Shown: in pieces, positions 1 through 8,052 of the stretch
Layout of the letters: the number at the start of each line of letters is the position of its first letter
Numbering within the stretch: the first letter of the stretch is position 1
Assembly: GCA_964569225.1 (NCBI GenBank)
Contig: CAZMTU010000052.1
Span: 1-15,602 of the forward strand
Direction: 5' to 3'
DNA length: 15,602 nucleotides
Source of the DNA: CAKSQF01 sp964569225
GTDB taxonomy: Bacteria > Bacillota > Clostridia > Oscillospirales > CAG-272
The notes under the pieces: generated by a model
Database searches by the model: none
What the model saw: only the letters and a program-made list of their open reading frames with translations
What the model was told of the DNA's origin: nothing
Made by a program: the position numbers and the translations under genes

Positions 1-1689
1 CATTTGGTGGACCTGACCTCCCTGGTGGCAGGCACCCAATTCCGGGGACAGTTTGAAAGCCGGATCAAGGGATTGATCGAAGAGGTCAAAACGCTTGGCA
101 ACATTATTTTGGTAATCGACGAGGTTCATTCCATTGTGGGCGCGGGCGACGCGGAAGGCAGCATGAACGCCGCCAATATTCTGAAACCCGCCCTTTCCCG
201 CGGAGAGATTCAGTTGATCGGCGCCACCACGCTCGCCGAATATCGCAAATATATTGAAAAAGACGCCGCTTTGGAGCGCCGTTTTCAGCCTGTAATGGTA
301 GAAGAACCATCTGTTGCGGACACTATCGAAATTCTCCGTGGTATTAAAGGCTATTATGAAAGCTATCACGGACTGAAAATTCCCGATTTGACTGTCGAGC
401 GGGCAGTGACGCTCTCTGAGCGCTATATCACCGACCGCTTCCTGCCTGACAAGGCGATCGACCTGTTGGATGAGGCAGCCGCTCATTTGGCGCTGAATTC
501 ACCGGAGATAGCCCGCGCGGAAAAAGCCTCTGCCGCCCTTTCCAAGATCCGTAATGAACGGGAAACCGCCGAAGCGGAGGAACCGGAGGGTGAAGAAGCG
601 CTTAACGCCAAATATCAGAAAATCGCCGAGCTGCGTACCGCCGAAATCTCCGCCGAAAGCGAATTTAACACCGCGTCCGCTGAACGCGACAGGGTAGCGC
701 TGACGACTGAAGAATTAGCGCAGGTAATCGAGGTCTGGACGGGAATCCCCGCCTCCAGCATTACCGAGAACGAATTCCGCCGCATTGATCATTTGGCGGA
801 CCGATTGAGAGAGCGCATTATCGGTCAGGATGAAGCGGTAGACGCGGTTGCCCGCGCCATCAAGCGCGGCCGCACCGGCGTGGCTTACAAGCGCCGTCCG
901 GTCAGCTTTATTTTCGCCGGTCCTACCGGTGTAGGCAAAACAGAGCTGGTAAAAACGCTGGCAAATGATCTTTTCCAGTCGCCCGAAACACTGATTCGGC
1001 TGGATATGTCGGAATTTATGGAAAAACACAGTGTGTCCCGCATTATCGGAGCGCCTCCCGGCTATGTAGGCTATGACGAAGCCGGACAGCTCACCGAAAA
1101 GATCCGCCGGAAGCCTTATAGCGTGGTGCTCTTTGATGAAATCGAAAAAGCGCACCCAGACGTCATGAATATTCTTCTGCAAATTCTCGACGACGGTATT
1201 ATTACCGACGCTTCAGGTAAAAAGGTAAACTTTGAAAATACAGTCATTGTCATGACCACCAATGCCGGCGCTACCGGTGTGCAGGCGGCTCCCGGCTTCA
1301 ATCCGATTCCTCATTCCGCTGAAGAATCCAAAACTCAAAAGGCACTGGAAGCCTTTCTGCGCCCCGAATTTATTAACCGGGTAGATGAAATCATTACTTT
1401 CCGTTCGCTGGATGAAGCTGATTTTGTCAAAATCGCCCATATTCAGCTTTCTGATCTGGCAGCCGGCATGGCGGAAAAAGGCATTACGCTGACTTATACC
1501 GACGAAGCCGCCAAGTGGCTGGCTCAAAAGTCCTTCTCCCGCAAATTCGGCGCCCGCAATCTGCGCCGTGTTATTCAGCGGGAGGTGGAAGACGCGCTCG
1601 CCGCTAAGCTGATCGCCGATTACAACACGGGTATTACAGCCGCCCGTGTATTGGTGGAAAACGGCGCGCTGATGATTGTCTGCGCGTAA
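1..1689 (+). CDS. clpC: ClpC-type AAA+ ATPase, 5' end outside the window
   Basis: Hexameric protein unfoldase that normally feeds substrates to ClpP in the cytoplasm. The frame is open from base 1, so the N domain and first Walker A are off the left edge. Visible in order: NBD1 pore-loop region (AGTQFRG), Walker B (VIDE, DE at 118-123) and ALERRF arginine finger; a short charged middle segment around 530-690; then NBD2 with Walker A GPTGVGKT (919-942), pore loop GYVGYDEAG, Walker B LFDE (DE at 1135-1140), FINRVDE arginine finger and sensor-2 GARNLRR (from 1549). The middle segment is much shorter than the long coiled coil of ClpB, which favours ClpC/ClpE. A loop with PGFN (1291-1302) lies where ClpC has its VGF/LGF ClpP-binding tripeptide, so ClpP binding is plausible but not proven. 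All visible catalytic residues are intact. The clpC/clpE choice is less sure than the family. Confidence 0.9.
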   Translation, partial: HLVDLTSLVAGTQFRGQFESRIKGLIEEVKTLGNIILVIDEVHSIVGAGDAEGSMNAANILKPALSRGEIQLIGATTLAEYRKYIEKDAALERRFQPVMVEEPSVADTIEILRGIKGYYESYHGLKIPDLTVERAVTLSERYITDRFLPDKAIDLLDEAAAHLALNSPEIARAEKASAALSKIRNERETAEAEEPEGEEALNAKYQKIAELRTAEISAESEFNTASAERDRVALTTEELAQVIEVWTGIPASSITENEFRRIDHLADRLRERIIGQDEAVDAVARAIKRGRTGVAYKRRPVSFIFAGPTGVGKTELVKTLANDLFQSPETLIRLDMSEFMEKHSVSRIIGAPPGYVGYDEAGQLTEKIRRKPYSVVLFDEIEKAHPDVMNILLQILDDGIITDASGKKVNFENTVIVMTTNAGATGVQAAPGFNPIPHSAEESKTQKALEAFLRPEFINRVDEIITFRSLDEADFVKIAHIQLSDLAAGMAEKGITLTYTDEAAKWLAQKSFSRKFGARNLRRVIQREVEDALAAKLIADYNTGITAARVLVENGALMIVCA

Positions 1690-1730
1690 ATTCGATTTTG
1701 CCGCTTCATCTTTCGTTTTTTCAGGAAATC

Positions 1731-1769
1731 AGCGCCAAGGCGCTTTAAACAGCCCGGCATCTCTGCCGG
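1731..1769. other. Hairpins downstream of the clpC-like gene
   Basis: Two short stem-loops follow the stop codon: AGCGC/GCGCT (1731-1744, 4-nt loop) and CCGGCA/TGCCGG (1754-1769, 4-nt loop). Neither has a proper T-run. A weaker pairing of AAAGCG near 1783 with CGCTTTTTT near 1815 would have a T-run but needs a loop of about 26 nt. Termination of clpC probably happens in 1690-1843, but I cannot say which structure does it. Confidence 0.35.
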
Positions 1770-1843
1770 TCATAAACGGTCGAAAGCGCAGTGATTTACG
1801 GTTTAAAGTTAAAACGCTTTTTTCATAATGTCTTTAAGGTTTT

Positions 1844-2142
1844 ACCGGTTCGCGCTAAGCGCGAACCGCAGGCTGTAGAAAAACTATAATTGTTTGGCGG
1901 CTTGTACAAAAGTTTTGATCGACCTTTTCTCAAAAGGTCGTGGGAACTTAGGGCTTCGCCCTAAGTTCCCCTCCCCCCGCAGAGGGCGAAATGACCGGTC
2001 ATTCTTTTTTTGTGCGCTTTTTCTCTTGCGCCTTTTTAAGCAAGAGAAAAAGCGGGCAAACAAATTTGTACATTTTTACAAATAGCGCAATTTATTCCCG
2101 ACTTTCTCGACAGACTGCGGTTCGCGCTAAGCGCGAACCGGT
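1844..2142. repeat. Palindrome-rich 299-bp intergenic repeat with terminal inverted repeats, copy 1
   Basis: The ends 1844-1885 and 2101-2142 are inverted repeats of each other: 37 of 42 positions pair without gaps. Each end contains the same 21-nt palindrome, GGTTCGCG-N5-CGCGAACC (1847-1867 and 2119-2139). Inside are four more palindromes: CGACCTTTT/AAAAGGTCG (1920-1940, 3-nt loop); a 13-bp stem with TTC loop (1942-1970); ATGACCGGTCAT (1991-2002); and a 15-bp stem (2015-2029 with 2040-2054). The core recurs in the same orientation at 12650-12880 at a glance-level identity of roughly three quarters. No transposase and no clear target-site duplication are visible. The architecture resembles a MITE or REP-like element; a conserved 3'-UTR or ncRNA structure is the alternative. 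A 63-codon frame inside is not a convincing gene. Confidence 0.85.
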
Positions 2143-2260
2143 GAACATTTTTATAAAAAGGAAAGCCACCCAAAAGCGGCGCGCTCAAATTGATTTTACC
2201 GACAGACTGCCGGGCTTTTTAAAAGTGCTTTTATAACTATAACACAAGGAGATTCAAGAT
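2143..2260 (+). promoter_or_regulatory. Leader of the P-type ATPase-like gene
   Basis: No consensus promoter is evident. AAAAGC GGC (2172-2180) can pair with GCC-GG-GCTTTT (2209-2219) across a 28-nt loop, followed by T at 2220, giving a terminator- or attenuator-like shape. The word CGACAGACTGC (2200-2210) repeats exactly the right-end word of the adjacent repeat (2108-2118), suggesting a remnant of another repeat end. A good ribosome site, AAGGAG at 2246-2251, lies 9 nt before the ATG at 2261. Confidence 0.4.
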
Positions 2261-5026
2261 ATGGCAAGGTGGTATGATCTGACGCCGGAAGAAGCGGCGG
2301 AACAATTAGACAGCGACCTGTCTATGGGTCTGAGTCCATCCGAAGCCAAAAAGCGTTTAAAGGATAAAGGGCGCAACGCTATTTTTCCGCTTCCGCAGGG
2401 CAATTTTATCGGCTATCTCAAAAAGATCACCTTTAATCCGCTGTCGCTGCTGCTGCTGCTCACATCGGTCCTAACAGCGATCTTTCAGGACGCGCTCACC
2501 TCTCTGATCGCCATCTTGCTGTTAGGGGCGGGCTATGTGACCGCCATTTTTGTCTATGTAAAAGCGCAGAATGTACTGGCGGGAATGAGCCGCTTTTCAC
2601 TGCCCTATGCCAGAGTGCTGCGGGGCGGACGGATGTATATTGTACGGCAGGAACAGCTGGTACCCGGTGATATCATTTTCCTCTCCGCAGGCGATATTGT
2701 ACCGGCGGACGCCCGCCTGATCGAGGATCAGGCGCTCTATCTGCTTGAATCGGGCATTACCGACGCCAAAGGCAGCGTGCGTAAAAACGCTTACTTCTAT
2801 GATTACCGAAATTTAGCCCCCCATGAACAGATCAACATGGTCTTTGCCTCTACGATCGTAGCGAAAGGAAGAGGAAAAGCGGTCATCTGCCGCTGCGGGG
2901 CGGATGCGCTGGTCTGCCAAAGCGGAAAAAAACGCCCCGCGGCCCGCTATGATAAGCTTGCGCTTTTCGATCGACTCAAGAAGGTTTCCCACTACATATC
3001 AGTCGCTTCTATAGGCGCGCTCTTTTTACTGACCTTTTTTGATCTTATGACTAAGCGGCTGGAAATTTTAACCTGTTTTGTGCTGCTGCTTTCGCTTTTT
3101 GTATCAGTACTCAGCGAATTCTATACAGCATTCGCGCGAATATTGGTGGCAGGCGGTATTTTCGGTGCGATGGAACAGAAGGACGGCGTCACGCGCGGCG
3201 CGCTGATAAAAAACGCCGATAAGCTAACCGCCCTTCAATCGGCAAGCGTACTGATTATTCCGCCGGAAAGTCTGATCAGCGAGCAGGACATGAAGCTGGA
3301 CAAGCTATATGCCGGCGGCCGGCTGATGGACGCGGAGGAGGACAAGCAGTACCCGCTCTGCATGGGGCTTATGCGATACGCGCTGCTCTCTACCGGTATT
3401 TACGGCGCGGGTCATCTGCTTAGTCTGAATCTGACCGGCGAAAATGTGTTTACATTTGAAGAAGACGCTATTCTGAAGGCCGGGCGGAATATGGGTGTGT
3501 GGAATGCCGCGCTGGACAACGAATGGGCACTGGTCGATCACCAGAAAAAGGGAGATCTGCCCTATGATATTACCATTACCCGTCACAGCGGTCAATACAT
3601 TCTGATCGTACGGGGAGATGTGCGTCAGATTTTGGACCTGTGCTCCCATTCCACCGATCAGTCAGGGCAGCCCAAACCGCTGTCAGTGGTGCGCAGACAG
3701 CAGATTCTTACTACAGCGGGGCAGATCATGCGCCAATCCCACCATGTCGCGGCGCTTGCGTCCACCCTCACCGCCGATTGCCGGATCGCTTCGCTGGGCG
3801 ATCTTACCGGGCAGCTTACCTTTGAAGGACTGATCGCCTTCGACCAACCCCTGCTGCCGGGCAGCGCTATGACGGTTAATCGCTGCAAAGAAGCTGGGAT
3901 TAAGCTGATTCTCTTTTGTCCGGAGGAATCAGAAAAGAATTATTACTTAGCTCAAACGCTCGGCATATTGGAGGACCGCAGTCAGGCGGTTTCCAGCAGC
4001 GAAATAGACAACATGGGGGAAGCGCTTTTTCTCACCAACTTTCCGAATTACCGGCTATATCAAGGTCTTTCTCTAAGCCGACGAAAAAAAATTCTTCATT
4101 TATTAAAGGAACGGGGCGAAACAGTGCTCTACATGGGCAGAGAACTGCCTGAAATTTCCATGATAAGAGAAGCGGACGTAGGGCTTACCCAGGCGCTTGC
4201 GCTGTCCGGAAAGATTCGCCGCCGGGGTATGGATCCCTCCGGCGTCAAGCTGCCCATTAGCATCAGCAAATCCAGTGACGGCGCGCCCAACGGATGTGAC
4301 GCGCTGCGGTTTGTTTCCGATGTAGTTGTTTCCATGGTCAGCCGGGACGGCAGCGGCGGTCTGAACGCGTTGGTAGGCGCGATCTGCCGCGCCAAAACCA
4401 TTTTCCGCAACCTACAGCGAATGTTCTCTTATCTTGCCGCTACTTTTACGATTCGGACTTTAGCCGTCCTTTTTAGTCTGGTAATCGGCATGCCGCTGCT
4501 GACCTCGGTTCAGGTGCTGTTTTTAGGCTTTATAGTAGATCTTTCCGCTGTGCTGATCTTAGCATTTGAAAAACCGCCCCGACAGATTCTGAAGCTGCCC
4601 GCACAAGCGCCGCGCTCCATAACAGAATCCTTCCGAAGCTTGCTCCGACCGGCACTGACCGGCGCTTTCTTCTTCGTTGTGCAAGCTGTTTCTGTTTTAA
4701 TCTTGCGCTTTGCGAAGCTGTCCGCCGCCCAGTATGCCTGCTGCTTCTTTATCAGCGCTATTCCGGCATCGCTGGTCCTGCTATGGGAAAGCGGCCGCAC
4801 CTCTTCTCAGCCCAAAAAGCGAGAATGGACAATGGGAAATATGCCCCTGACCGTTCTGCTGTTTTTAATTATTTTTCTGCTTATAGCATTTCTGATTCCT
4901 GCTTTCGGCGCTCCGTTCGGAATCGTTCGCCTTCCTTACGCCGCATGGATCGCCCTGCTCGCGCCTTCCCTGTTATTGATCGCCTTCTGCGAGCTTATGC
5001 GTAAGCTCTTCGGACATCCGCTGTAA
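2261..5026 (+). CDS. P2-type cation ATPase-like protein lacking catalytic motifs (pseudo-ATPase)
   Basis: 921 aa, the usual length and layout of a Ca2+-ATPase-like pump: N-terminal cation-ATPase segment (about 5-42), M1-M2 (57-104), A domain, M3-M4 (246-292), P and N domains, M5-M10 (about 723-915). Aligned by eye, the signatures are replaced. DKTGTLT becomes PPESLIS (334-340), so the phosphorylated Asp is Pro334. TGES becomes TDAK (167-170). PEGL in M4 becomes SEFY (285-288; Glu286 kept). KGA becomes RGD (451-453). TGD becomes CPE (553-555). GDGVNDAP becomes GRELPEIS (626-633). Scaffold residues beside them survive: SEQDMKLDKLYAGG after the lost motif, EAGIK, and ADVGL (638-642). Normal ATP-driven pumping is therefore very unlikely. 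The unbroken 921-codon frame, good ribosome site and own terminator argue against a dead gene. Function unknown; a regulatory or structural membrane protein, or a channel-like one, is inference. Confidence 0.85.
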   Translation: MARWYDLTPEEAAEQLDSDLSMGLSPSEAKKRLKDKGRNAIFPLPQGNFIGYLKKITFNPLSLLLLLTSVLTAIFQDALTSLIAILLLGAGYVTAIFVYVKAQNVLAGMSRFSLPYARVLRGGRMYIVRQEQLVPGDIIFLSAGDIVPADARLIEDQALYLLESGITDAKGSVRKNAYFYDYRNLAPHEQINMVFASTIVAKGRGKAVICRCGADALVCQSGKKRPAARYDKLALFDRLKKVSHYISVASIGALFLLTFFDLMTKRLEILTCFVLLLSLFVSVLSEFYTAFARILVAGGIFGAMEQKDGVTRGALIKNADKLTALQSASVLIIPPESLISEQDMKLDKLYAGGRLMDAEEDKQYPLCMGLMRYALLSTGIYGAGHLLSLNLTGENVFTFEEDAILKAGRNMGVWNAALDNEWALVDHQKKGDLPYDITITRHSGQYILIVRGDVRQILDLCSHSTDQSGQPKPLSVVRRQQILTTAGQIMRQSHHVAALASTLTADCRIASLGDLTGQLTFEGLIAFDQPLLPGSAMTVNRCKEAGIKLILFCPEESEKNYYLAQTLGILEDRSQAVSSSEIDNMGEALFLTNFPNYRLYQGLSLSRRKKILHLLKERGETVLYMGRELPEISMIREADVGLTQALALSGKIRRRGMDPSGVKLPISISKSSDGAPNGCDALRFVSDVVVSMVSRDGSGGLNALVGAICRAKTIFRNLQRMFSYLAATFTIRTLAVLFSLVIGMPLLTSVQVLFLGFIVDLSAVLILAFEKPPRQILKLPAQAPRSITESFRSLLRPALTGAFFFVVQAVSVLILRFAKLSAAQYACCFFISAIPASLVLLWESGRTSSQPKKREWTMGNMPLTVLLFLIIFLLIAFLIPAFGAPFGIVRLPYAAWIALLAPSLLLIAFCELMRKLFGHPL

Positions 5027-5050
5027 ACCGATTGTTTCCCCTCATATTCA

Positions 5051-5084
5051 CCGACATGACCGTACCTGCGGCATGTCGGTTTTT
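5051..5084 (+). terminator. Intrinsic terminator after the pseudo-ATPase gene
   Basis: CCGACATG pairs with CATGTCGG, the stem continuing through CCG/CGG after a bulged A, with loop TACCTG. Five T follow at once (5080-5084). It lies 25 nt past the stop codon and closes a single-gene transcript. Confidence 0.9.
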
Positions 5085-5243
5085 GCGTTTAAAAAACAAT
5101 TTTTAACGTTCCGGCTCAGCTAAAAAAATGTTCCGCGGCAATTTTTTATGTCAAAAAAATACTTCAAAAGTCGATTTTTGTAAAAAAGTCTGCTATTTTT
5201 TCCTAAATTTTGGCATTTTTCTATTCAAATTTGGCAAATACTA

Positions 5244-5272
5244 TTGACAAACCTTTCCGGAAATGGTAAAAT
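5244..5272 (+). promoter_or_regulatory. Sigma-A type promoter for the lysozyme-cohesin operon
   Basis: TTGACA at 5244-5249 and TAAAAT at 5267-5272 are separated by exactly 17 nt, within AT-rich DNA. Transcription would start near 5279, leaving a leader of about 264 nt before the ATG at 5543. Confidence 0.85.
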
Positions 5273-5278
5273 AAGTGG

Positions 5279-5542
5279 TGTCAGTTTCATGTATATTTCA
5301 TGAACGAATTATGAACTTCCGATCAGATACACGCCTTTTTTGATCGGACATGCCTTTTATATTACGTTTTTGAATTTTCCGCATTTTCCATTTCGTTTAC
5401 GGTTACTGTAAATTGCAAGCCGAAAATTGCAGTTATGTTCGCCGTCCTATATGACATTTCTCCCATTCCGTTACATTGGCGCGTGCCGTCATGACGGCAG
5501 GTCATTTCAGTCTGAGCCGCTTTTGCGGCATTGGAGGTCAGA
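5279..5542 (+). promoter_or_regulatory. Long structured 5' leader of the lysozyme gene
   Basis: Inverted repeats seen in order: TTCATG/CATGAA just after the start; CCGATCA/TGATCGG (5319-5347, 15-nt loop); TGCAA/TTGCA near 5420; the perfect palindrome GCCGTCATGACGGC (5485-5498); and GCCGC-TTTT-GCGGC (5516-5529), which ends 3 nt before the ribosome site GGAGGT (5533-5538). I do not recognise a known riboswitch class. The palindrome could be an operator, and the last hairpin could gate ribosome access; both are inference. No small gene with a ribosome site is visible here. Confidence 0.45.
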
Positions 5543-8011
5543 ATGAAGAAACAAGCACTTGCACTCGGTCTGTCACTGGCTATGCTGGTACAGCCCGTTT
5601 GGACGTCCGCTTCTTTCGCGGCGGAGCAGTCCTCCGACACACAGCAAGGTGTCCCTACCGCTCAAAGTGAAAGCTACAGCAGATCGATCAGCGATGAAGG
5701 TCTGGAGCTGATCAAGAGCTTTGAAGGCTACAGCCGCTACCCTGTCTGGGATTATTCTCAGTATTCCTTTGGCTACGGTTCCTATGTAGACGCGTCAACC
5801 GTTTACAAGGACACTTCCTCTCCCACCGGCTATTCCACCACCCTTTATCCCGACGGAATTCCTGAACGGGAGGCGGCTGAACTGCTGCGTGAAATGGTGG
5901 AAGAGTTTAATGTAAATCTCAACCTTTTTTTGGAAACCTATAAAATCAGCCTGAATCAAAATCAATTTGACGCCCTTTCCAGCTTCACCTATAACTTAGG
6001 AAAATATATCTGGACTCAGGATACCACCATCCGCAAAATGCTGATCTCAGGCGACTATACCGAAGAGGAGTTCACGGAAGCCTACTGTCAGTGGTGCCAC
6101 GCAGGCGGTCAGTTTTTACAGGGACTTTACGATCGCCGTCAACGGGAAATGAAAATTTTCTTCGCTCAAGAAAGCATATCTGATCCCAACGCCGATCTCT
6201 ATGTAGTTAACGCCACCAAGCTGTATATCCGTTCAACTCCCTCTACCAGCGGCTCTATTCTCAGCTCTCTGTCCAGCTCTCAGGTCATTCGGGTGCATAG
6301 CTACAGCGCGGACGGTCAGTGGGCATATACCAGCTACTGCGGCTATTTTGGATGGGTCAGCATGGGCTATCTTGTGAGCATCAATGAAGCCGCTATGGTT
6401 ACGCAAATAGACAGTTCCGGCAAGGACGATCAGGGCGTTGGCTATACCTTCAATAATCTTACGATGACCGCAACCGTAGGCAGCAGCGCCGCCTCATCCA
6501 ATACGTCCGGCTATCAGGGCGAGTACGCTGGCGAAATTTTTCTAACCAAATATCTGCTTTATAAAGGCGCTATATATACCTTGGATTCTATTTCCGCTTC
6601 TGCTTTTACCAATTGCACTTCAATTAAGAAAATTTATCTGCCGCCCTGCATTACTTCAATAGGAACCAACGCGTTCAAGGGCAGCAGCCTCCAGGAAATT
6701 CTTTATACCAAAGGCAGCTATGCGGAAACATGGGCGAAAGCCAGCGGCTTCACCGCTACCGACTACCGTTGCCGCGCGGGACACCTGACTGCGGATTGGC
6801 GAATTATTCAGAAGGCGTCTGACACTGCCGTACAGATCGAACAGCGCACCTGCTCTGTTTGCGGCGAAACTCAAACCCGTCAATACGATCACCTTGAGAT
6901 CGTTTCTTACCCCAACAAAATCGAATATAAAGAAGGCGCTGCCTTCAGCGCGGACGGGCTTTCTCTGAATATCGTATACACCGACGGAACCAAGGTACCT
7001 GCTCCCAGCTTCAAAGTCAGCGGATATGACACCTCCAAGCTGGGCACCCAGTCTGTCACTGTCGGTTACAGCACACTCACTACGACCTTTAATATTATAA
7101 TAACTGAAAAAACACTGACCGGTATCTCCATCGCATCCAAGCCCCAGAAACTGAGTTATATTGAAGGCAATAGCTTTGTTTCTACCGGACTGGCGGTAAA
7201 CGCCAATTATGACAGCGGCGTCAGCGCGCCTGTCACCGAATACAGCATCAGCGGATTTGATCCGGATAAAATCGGCACGCAAACAATAACCGTCACTTAC
7301 AATGGATTTACCGCTTCTTTCAATGTAACCGTAAAGGCTAAAACCCTGAGTGCGTTTACCTTCTCCTCCTATCCCCAAAAGCTGGAATATTTCTGCGGTG
7401 AGGCATTTGACTCAACCGGTATGACCTTAAAGCTTTCTTATGATAACGGTACGGTGGAATATGTGCAGTCGGGTTATAAAATCAGCGGATATAATTCTCA
7501 GCAGCCCGGCGTTCAAAAGATTAAGGTCAGCTATGGCAGTATTACCCAAACCTTGCAGGCAGTGGTCATCCTGAACTATCTGAAATCTGACCAATACAGT
7601 ATTGACCGCGATACTGTCGTCGTTTCAAACGATCGAATGACAGTAGCGCAGTTCACTGCGGGCTTTGAGTCGGGCGACCGGGTGGAGGTGCTGAAAAACG
7701 GAAAAATTTTGCCTGCCGATACAATCGTCGGCACCGGCATGACCGTTCGCCTGATGTACAACGAACAGATTCAGGATACCGCCCTGCTGGTAATCTCCGG
7801 TGACATTACCGGCGACGGCCGCTGCACCGTCAGCGATTTTGTGGCGCTGGGCGATTATCTGACCGGACATGCTGAATTGTCCGAGCTTGGTCTATCCGCA
7901 GCCGATTTTAATCGGGATGGAAAAATAGATCTTGCAGACTATGTAGAACTGTATGCCGCCGTGAACAAAGATCCCGGTGCCGCAACGCTCTCCGTCAAGG
8001 TCGATGAATGA
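5543..8011 (+). CDS. Secreted GH24-type lysozyme with SH3, LRR, Ig-like repeats and dockerin
   Basis: 822 aa. The ATG at 5543 is chosen because it starts a clear signal peptide (cleavage after about TSASFA) and follows GGAGGT; an in-frame TTG at 5531 lies upstream of that site. The GH24 (phage-lysozyme) domain at about 50-207 has catalytic Glu61 and Asp70 at the T4 spacing; Ser stands near the T4 Thr26 position. Then come a bacterial SH3 domain (218-279), a BspA-like LRR segment (about 333-408), a Cys-rich link with CSVCG (410-446), three Big_3-like Ig repeats (about 450-523, 523-600, 600-675), a spacer domain, and a dockerin (753-810). The second dockerin loop (D788, N790, D792, D796, D799) is a perfect Ca2+ loop; the first (D754, T756, D758, T762, D765) has Thr in place of Asn. 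Expected to cleave peptidoglycan outside the cell. The dockerin and the next gene's cohesin suggest surface docking. Confidence 0.88.
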   Translation: MKKQALALGLSLAMLVQPVWTSASFAAEQSSDTQQGVPTAQSESYSRSISDEGLELIKSFEGYSRYPVWDYSQYSFGYGSYVDASTVYKDTSSPTGYSTTLYPDGIPEREAAELLREMVEEFNVNLNLFLETYKISLNQNQFDALSSFTYNLGKYIWTQDTTIRKMLISGDYTEEEFTEAYCQWCHAGGQFLQGLYDRRQREMKIFFAQESISDPNADLYVVNATKLYIRSTPSTSGSILSSLSSSQVIRVHSYSADGQWAYTSYCGYFGWVSMGYLVSINEAAMVTQIDSSGKDDQGVGYTFNNLTMTATVGSSAASSNTSGYQGEYAGEIFLTKYLLYKGAIYTLDSISASAFTNCTSIKKIYLPPCITSIGTNAFKGSSLQEILYTKGSYAETWAKASGFTATDYRCRAGHLTADWRIIQKASDTAVQIEQRTCSVCGETQTRQYDHLEIVSYPNKIEYKEGAAFSADGLSLNIVYTDGTKVPAPSFKVSGYDTSKLGTQSVTVGYSTLTTTFNIIITEKTLTGISIASKPQKLSYIEGNSFVSTGLAVNANYDSGVSAPVTEYSISGFDPDKIGTQTITVTYNGFTASFNVTVKAKTLSAFTFSSYPQKLEYFCGEAFDSTGMTLKLSYDNGTVEYVQSGYKISGYNSQQPGVQKIKVSYGSITQTLQAVVILNYLKSDQYSIDRDTVVVSNDRMTVAQFTAGFESGDRVEVLKNGKILPADTIVGTGMTVRLMYNEQIQDTALLVISGDITGDGRCTVSDFVALGDYLTGHAELSELGLSAADFNRDGKIDLADYVELYAAVNKDPGAATLSVKVDE

Positions 8012-8052
8012 CCCTGAAAAGACAGCGGCTAACCCTAAAAATTGAGGAATAT

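Noticed and set aside
715..1182. 155-codon frame on the minus strand within clpC
   Set aside because: It lies opposite the highly conserved second AAA+ domain, so the long frame is explained by codon bias of the real gene.
1894..2085. 63-codon frame inside repeat copy 1, with a similar frame in copy 2 (12545-12814)
   Set aside because: The similarity (LIDLFSKGRG) comes from the shared DNA repeat. Neither frame has a ribosome site, the sequence is dominated by palindromes, and the frames differ in start and end.
1844..2142. CRISPR array or integron attC site
   Set aside because: There are no regularly spaced direct repeats with spacers, and no cas or integrase gene is in the window; the structure is nested inverted repeats present in two distant copies.
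5531..5542. TTG at 5531 as start of the lysozyme gene
   Set aside because: It overlaps the GGAGGT ribosome site itself; the ATG at 5543 begins the signal peptide.
5279..5542. Cyclic-di-AMP or other known riboswitch upstream of the lysozyme
   Set aside because: Such switches do precede wall hydrolase genes, but I could not match the conserved sequence blocks by eye.
6656..7378. 240-codon frame on the minus strand
   Set aside because: It is antisense to the Ig-like repeats of the lysozyme gene, without a ribosome site or recognisable motif.
8008..8052. ATG at 8008 as start of the cohesin protein
   Set aside because: It would place 15 extra residues, several of them basic, before a complete signal peptide; 8053 has a GAGG at good distance. 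Coupled translation through the ATGA overlap remains possible.
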